A DNA stretch of 8,020 nt. Origin: an uncultured Eubacterium sp. (GTDB lineage: Bacteria > Bacillota > Clostridia > Lachnospirales > Lachnospiraceae). The notes under the pieces are model-generated. The model saw nothing but the letters and a program-made list of their open reading frames with translations. It was not told the DNA's origin and ran no database searches. The stretch covers positions 1 to 8,020 of the forward strand of contig URGC01000108.1 of the NCBI GenBank assembly GCA_900547255.1, in the 5' to 3' direction. Of this stretch, positions 4,311-8,020 are shown piece after piece (the first letter of the stretch is position 1; each line of letters starts with the position of its first letter). The translations under genes were made by a program, and so were the position numbers.

Positions 4311-6470
4311 CTACTGCAGATAGAAGTAAAATGTGCTATTCGTTCCTGAGTAGTAATCAGATCTGGAGCCGTTTCCATATATTCCTAAATCAATCTGATA
4401 GAAAGGCTTTGATGGATCAATTGTTATGCTGTTATCAAAATTATTAAGTTTATCCTTTACCTCTTCCAGCATGCCTGACACTGATGTCATATCTTTATCA
4501 TCACCATGATATGCCTTTTTGCTTTTTGACTCACCATCTTCACCATATATAGAATCTGAGAACAAAACATCCTGTGTTGCATTAGGAATATCAATTCTAT
4601 ATATATTCAGCTGTACAGAATCAGCTATAATCTGTGTGATAGAATCATTATCTATTGAATTGATTATTATACTTCTGGCTTTCTCAAAGTTAACTCCCTC
4701 TGTTATAAGGGATTTGCTCTTTTCACTAACCATCTTCATATACATTGATGTTGTCTTTGGAATAGCTGATGTAAGAGGCACTCTTATATTCCATTCAACG
4801 CCATCTTCTACGAATTTAACTCTTAATTTATCACATACACCAGATGCCTGTCTTGCTGTCATATATGTCGTAAAGTCTGTATTTCTAATCTCTTCCTTTG
4901 CTGATTCGTATATCTTCTTAGCCTCTTTCTGGTCAAGCGGCACATCATTATTAAATCCGATACTTACTCCATTAGAGTCTGGCAGACTAAGATATATATT
5001 CTGATACTCCTCAGACTTACTAAGACTGTTAATTATGTCATTGTACTGTTTTGAATTAATAAGGATTTTTCTATGTCTTCCAAGCAATCCATCCTTAAAA
5101 TATATATCTATATCATATACCCTGACATCCTTTGAATTGTACATGTCAATTCTGCTCTTTCCCTTACAGTTATCATATGCGTCAACGAACTTTTTAATAG
5201 CTTCCTTGTCCTTTATCTTAAAAGATGAAAGCTTGGTATTATAATAATTATCCCATGAATAATTCGAGTTGAATCTATAATCACCTGATTCAATCTTTAC
5301 ATATGATATCTTATCTGCATCAGGATTATATGCTTTCATTCTGCCAGCACCTATTGCAATAATTCCAGTAAATACAATCGAGCATACAAAAGCTGCTACA
5401 AATGATATGGCTGTCTTTTTCAATAACAGTGTCTTGTCACCTGTGAGCAGTTCATATACAAGCATTGCAATGAATGCTCCAATAATAACAAGACCTACAG
5501 GCAATACTACATCAACAAAAGACATAGCATCCAATGAAGTCACAACTGCTAACACAGCAAAATCAAGAATAATAAATCCAATAATAGTTCTTATAGCAAA
5601 CTGTGCTTTATTGCCTACTGTCGCCTTGCCTGCTATCTCACTCTTTCTTCTGTTAAAGAAATATAAACCAATAGCAGCATATATAACAGCAAGCACAACT
5701 GTGTAAAGCATATTTGGCCTATTAGTCAGTGTTCCAGTAAATCCACCTGTTGTATAACCCCCGGTACCAAATCCCAGAATACTACCAAATACAACATTTA
5801 CAAGCATATTTCTCATTGTTCCAATCACTGGAACTGTAACTGTGTCTGATGCATATTCAAACATATTATTAACTGTAAAAATCATCAACTGGCTCAATGT
5901 CGCTGGAAGGAACATGATAAGTCCTGAAAGACATATATTGCTGATAAGATTACCAGTAACTGAACATGCTAGCACAATAGATGCACCACATATCAGGTTA
6001 CATACCACTATTCCCACAAATGTCCATATAAGTGACGAAACAGAATATACAAAATACTCATGATATATAGCCATTGGCACTGCAACTGCCACAAATACAG
6101 CAGCGAACATAATTAACTGCCATGCTAATACTGCCGCAAGCTTTGTAAGATACATGTTAAGTCTTGTGTATGGCAGTGAATTATAGAAATCTGAGCTGTT
6201 TCTCTTATTATTATAATTAAATGCCATGAGCATAAGTATAGGTGTTACTACAATAAATGTAGCTATTAATACAGGAAAATCTGATATAGTAACTGATGTA
6301 GCAGTAATATCTCCTGTCTGCTTGAAATAATCAAGATTAGCTGAACCATGAGAGATTAATGTAAAAAGCGGTATTACTGCCATTATGATAGCAGCAAGTA
6401 TTCCCACAAGCTTTAACTGAAGAAAATTATTGACAAACAACGGTATGCTAAACACTTTCTTATTATTCAT
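4311..6470 (-). CDS. ABC transporter permease with large C-terminal domain (DUF6449-like)
   Basis: Encodes 719 residues. The ATG at 6470 follows GGAGG (6484-6480) by nine bases and overlaps the end of the ATPase gene by eight bases. The N-terminal part holds nine or ten membrane segments, near residues 20-41, 66-85, 108-132, 142-168, 174-200, 254-272, 292-312, 318-341 and 352-375, with a weaker one near 221-236. FYNSLPYTRLNMYLTK (95-110), before the third segment, is the coupling-region pattern common in export-type permeases of Firmicutes. Residues about 377-719 form a charged soluble domain that I associate with DUF6449; its role is unknown and its side of the membrane cannot be settled from a count of nine or ten segments. 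It is the only permease in the operon, so it probably acts as a homodimer with the upstream ATPase. By context it belongs to YtrA-controlled transporters tied to envelope stress or export of an antimicrobial compound; no substrate can be named. Confidence 0.85.
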   Translation of the reverse strand: MNNKKVFSIPLFVNNFLQLKLVGILAAIIMAVIPLFTLISHGSANLDYFKQTGDITATSVTISDFPVLIATFIVVTPILMLMAFNYNNKRNSSDFYNSLPYTRLNMYLTKLAAVLAWQLIMFAAVFVAVAVPMAIYHEYFVYSVSSLIWTFVGIVVCNLICGASIVLACSVTGNLISNICLSGLIMFLPATLSQLMIFTVNNMFEYASDTVTVPVIGTMRNMLVNVVFGSILGFGTGGYTTGGFTGTLTNRPNMLYTVVLAVIYAAIGLYFFNRRKSEIAGKATVGNKAQFAIRTIIGFIILDFAVLAVVTSLDAMSFVDVVLPVGLVIIGAFIAMLVYELLTGDKTLLLKKTAISFVAAFVCSIVFTGIIAIGAGRMKAYNPDADKISYVKIESGDYRFNSNYSWDNYYNTKLSSFKIKDKEAIKKFVDAYDNCKGKSRIDMYNSKDVRVYDIDIYFKDGLLGRHRKILINSKQYNDIINSLSKSEEYQNIYLSLPDSNGVSIGFNNDVPLDQKEAKKIYESAKEEIRNTDFTTYMTARQASGVCDKLRVKFVEDGVEWNIRVPLTSAIPKTTSMYMKMVSEKSKSLITEGVNFEKARSIIINSIDNDSITQIIADSVQLNIYRIDIPNATQDVLFSDSIYGEDGESKSKKAYHGDDKDMTSVSGMLEEVKDKLNNFDNSITIDPSKPFYQIDLGIYGNGSRSDYYSGTNSTFYFYLQ

Positions 6471-7377
6471 CTTCCTTCACCTCCATCTGCTTATCAAATT
6501 CATATCCTAACGCTTCCATCTCATATGTGAATACTTCTTCCAATGTGAGTGGCAGCACATCTAATACAATAGGATTCATTGCCCTGAATCTCTCAACCAT
6601 CTGCTCTCTGTCGCCATTGACTATCATGTTGGCAACTGAACCCATCTGACGGTATCTTGTTATATTCATATCCCAGAACTTACTCTCATTAAATTCATGG
6701 TCAAATGCAACCTGAACCTTGAACTGTGTAGTCTTCATCTCCAATACATCACTGTCAAGCACAAGTCCGCCCTTGTGAAGCAGTGCAAGATGGTCGCATA
6801 TATCCTCAAGCTCTCTCAAAGAATGTGATGTAACTATAATTGTTGAATTCTTCTCTGCCACATCATCACATATAAGCTTCTTGACAAGATTTCTCATAAC
6901 CGGGTCAAGTCCGTCAAATGTCTCATCAAAGAACATATATTTTGCTCTTGTTGAAAGTGTTAGAATAATCGCCGCCTGTCTTTTCATTCCCTTAGAGAAA
7001 TTCGCTATATTCTTATCAGGGTCAAGTTTGAATATTCCAGTAAGCTCCTTGAATCTTTCCATGTCGAAACTGTCAATAAGTCTGGCGTACATCTTCGCCA
7101 TCTTATTCATGCTTGCCCCCGGAAGAAAATATAAATCATCTGCAACAAATGCTATGCTGCTCTTAGCCACCGGATTCTCATATACTGGTTCATCATCAAT
7201 ATACGCAAGTCCCGAGTCAGGCTTATATATTCCAGCAAGTACTCTTAAAAATGTTGACTTACCAGCACCATTTGATCCTACAAGCCCATATACACAGCCA
7301 TCCAGAATATTGCAGCTAACTTCATCCAACGCCACAAACGAATCAAACTTCTTAGTTATGCCCGCCGCTCTAATCAT
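6463..7377 (-). CDS. ABC transporter ATP-binding protein, YtrB-type
   Basis: Encodes 304 residues, one nucleotide-binding domain plus a C-terminal extension of about 90 residues. Walker A is GSNGAGKST (34-42). The ABC signature is the divergent NFSKGMKRQ (126-134) of drug- and lantibiotic-type exporters. Walker B ends YMFFDE with D151 and catalytic E152, followed by the D-loop GLD (156-158) and switch H185 in VTSHS. The Q-loop position reads FVADDLYF with no glutamine, a variant frequent in this subfamily. The ATG at 7377 overlaps the GntR stop by eight bases and follows a GAGGTG site; the 3' end overlaps the permease start by eight bases, so the three genes are translationally coupled. The protein should sit on the inner face of the membrane and drive the neighbouring permease. 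All residues needed for ATP hydrolysis are present. Confidence 0.95.
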   Translation of the reverse strand: MIRAAGITKKFDSFVALDEVSCNILDGCVYGLVGSNGAGKSTFLRVLAGIYKPDSGLAYIDDEPVYENPVAKSSIAFVADDLYFLPGASMNKMAKMYARLIDSFDMERFKELTGIFKLDPDKNIANFSKGMKRQAAIILTLSTRAKYMFFDETFDGLDPVMRNLVKKLICDDVAEKNSTIIVTSHSLRELEDICDHLALLHKGGLVLDSDVLEMKTTQFKVQVAFDHEFNESKFWDMNITRYRQMGSVANMIVNGDREQMVERFRAMNPIVLDVLPLTLEEVFTYEMEALGYEFDKQMEVKEDE

Positions 7378-7780
7378 TATCTTTCACCTCTGCTCCCTCA
7401 TATTTGTTGTTAAAACATTCATCGACTATATCAATCAGCTCCTGCTTCGATACGCCAGCAATAATAAGCCCCGAAACCATCTCCCTGAACTCTGACAGTT
7501 TATCCTTGGCTAACACACTGGCTTTCTCCACAGCATCATCAGCAATAAATGCCCCCTTTCCCGGCACCGTGATAATAACCCCTCTTCTTTCAAGCTCCGA
7601 ATATGCTTTCTGAATTGTATTCGGGTTAATCGCAAGCTGCATCGAAAGCCCTCTCACTGACGGCATCTTAGTTCCCGAAGCCATAATCTTCATAAGAACC
7701 TTCTGCTCAACCTGATTAATAACCTGTTCATAAACCGGTACTCGAGACATCAAGTCAATTACAAACATGTTATCACTCAT
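7370..7780 (-). CDS. GntR-family transcriptional repressor, YtrA-type
   Basis: Encodes 136 residues from ATG 7780, which follows GGAGGG (7792-7787) by six bases; an in-frame ATG at 7810 lies inside the operator and has no site. The winged helix-turn-helix spans about residues 12-80: MPSVRGLSMQLAINPNTIQK (39-58) and a wing with PGKGAFI (73-79). A short helical tail follows and ends in acidic residues, too small for an effector domain of the FadR or HutC kind, hence YtrA subfamily. It should act as a dimer and repress its own operon through the perfect palindrome at 7808-7836. It is first of three overlapping genes with an ABC ATPase and permease. It is a different subtype sequence from the GntR protein at the other end of the window: the general fold is shared but the wings differ. 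Confidence 0.94.
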   Translation of the reverse strand: MSDNMFVIDLMSRVPVYEQVINQVEQKVLMKIMASGTKMPSVRGLSMQLAINPNTIQKAYSELERRGVIITVPGKGAFIADDAVEKASVLAKDKLSEFREMVSGLIIAGVSKQELIDIVDECFNNKYEGAEVKDND

Positions 7781-7807
7781 AATATTCCCTCCGATAATAT
7801 TTTGTTG

Positions 7808-7836
7808 CAACTGTACTATGTATGTTAGTACAGTTG
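7808..7836. promoter_or_regulatory. GntR/YtrA operator, perfect palindrome
   Basis: The arms CAACTGTACTA (7808-7818) and TAGTACAGTTG (7826-7836) are perfect inverted repeats of 11 bases around a seven-base spacer. The site covers the expected transcription start (near 7838) and the first bases of the transcript, the classic place for repression. It sits 28 bases upstream of the GntR start codon. Its core TGTACTA-N7-TAGTACA fits the same pattern as the candidate operator at 33-53. Confidence 0.85.
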
Positions 7837-7844
7837 ATATATAT

Positions 7845-7873
7845 AAAATATCCCCTCATGCCATTTTTGTCAA
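7845..7873 (-). promoter_or_regulatory. Promoter of the GntR-ABC operon
   Basis: On the minus strand a perfect -35 TTGACA lies at 7873-7868. TATTTT (4 of 6 matches to the consensus) lies at 7850-7845, with a spacer of exactly 17 bases. Start of transcription is expected near 7838, immediately before the operator palindrome. The leader to the ATG at 7780 would be about 58 bases. Confidence 0.75.
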
Positions 7874-7881
7874 GAGGGGAT
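7850..7881. repeat. Inverted repeat framing the -35 box
   Basis: ATCCCCTC (7850-7857) and GAGGGGAT (7874-7881) are perfect eight-base inverted repeats separated by 16 bases. The -35 hexamer lies just inside one arm and the other arm adjoins the -10 box. It could be a second regulator's site. Read on the minus strand, it could also be a weak terminator of an upstream gene, since an A/T-rich stretch (ATATTTTATATAT) follows. Confidence 0.5.
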
Positions 7882-7920
7882 TAAAAGAATTATAAAAAAA
7901 TATATAAAAAATGTAACCGA

Positions 7921-8020
7921 CGCGGGTAGAAACCATTAATTGCGTATTCGCGCGCCCTGTGTGCGAACAGCCCCACCGCCTCACAGCCTGCAGCACCCTG
8001 TCTGCGTATGCTTACTTCAC
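7921..8020. other. G+C-rich stretch without a convincing gene
   Basis: These 100 bases contain 59 G or C by direct count, whereas the bases just before them are almost all A and T. On the minus strand two reading frames stay open across most of the stretch, so openness is no evidence of coding. No ribosome binding site or recognisable protein motif is seen. A 14-base sequence at 7952-7965 (GCGCCCTGTGTGCG) recurs with two changes at 7993-8006. It may be a dispersed intergenic repeat or the edge of a neighbouring feature beyond the window. No RNA gene could be recognised. Confidence 0.4.

Noticed and set aside
4519..5004. Plus-strand open frame of 161 codons opposite the permease C-terminal domain
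   Set aside because: It is a shadow of the permease reading frame, without a ribosome binding site or family motif.
6881..7495. Long plus-strand open frame opposite the ATPase and GntR genes (204 codons)
   Set aside because: It is antisense to an ABC ATPase with complete Walker and signature motifs; the translated product is low-complexity serine-, leucine- and isoleucine-rich with no recognisable domain.
7818..7895. Plus-strand mini reading frame starting inside the GntR operator
   Set aside because: About 25 codons, no ribosome binding site, and it covers the operator and promoter of the divergent strand.
7856..7936. Minus-strand reading frame of about 26 codons starting ATG at 7936, open upstream to about 8012
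   Set aside because: It has no ribosome binding site, runs through the -35 region of the GntR operon, and a second frame over the G+C-rich part is open as well, so openness is not evidence of coding.

Overview
The window is A+T-rich, low-G+C Firmicute DNA. It carries a GerA/SpoVAF-type germination protein, strong GGAGG-type ribosome binding sites, heavy use of ATA isoleucine codons and YtrA-type GntR regulators. Together these point to a spore-forming clostridium, probably of the Lachnospiraceae. That placement is an inference from gene content and style; there is no rRNA or marker gene to fix it.

Layout. (1) 1-1982, plus strand: a promoter with an overlapping palindromic operator candidate, then a two-gene operon of a short GntR/YtrA-type repressor and a polytopic membrane protein with a DUF5808-like motif and a PH-like C-terminal domain. 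Small hairpins sharing a GCCAG/CTGGC core sit just before both ribosome binding sites. (2) 1983-2100: two consecutive hairpins between convergent genes. The second is a strong terminator that also looks like an IS200/IS605-type end. (3) 2099-2808, minus strand: a class III Fic (AMP-transferase-type) protein with its own promoter and a pair of direct repeats at the -35 region. (4) 2808-4310, minus strand: a stand-alone SpoVAF-like spore germination protein behind a candidate forespore (sigma-F/sigma-G type) promoter. (5) 4311-7881, minus strand: a tightly overlapping operon of GntR/YtrA-type repressor, ABC ATPase and large ABC permease with a C-terminal soluble domain. It has a 17-bp-spaced vegetative promoter and a perfect palindromic operator. 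(6) About 7916-8020: a G+C-rich stretch unlike the rest, with no convincing gene.

How it fits together. Two GntR-controlled membrane modules lie at the two ends, one with an ABC transporter and one without. Their operator candidates fit one consensus, TGTAYTA-N7-TARTAYA, so the two repressors may share or compete for sites. The transporter operon resembles the YtrA-YtrB type seen in envelope-stress and antibiotic or bacteriocin responses in Firmicutes. The germination gene and the fic gene between them look independently transcribed. I see no phage, CRISPR, tRNA or rRNA features, and no clearly new multi-gene system. The most interesting signals are regulatory: the shared operator, the forespore promoter in an inverted repeat, the paired hairpins at the convergent junction, and the repeats at the fic promoter.
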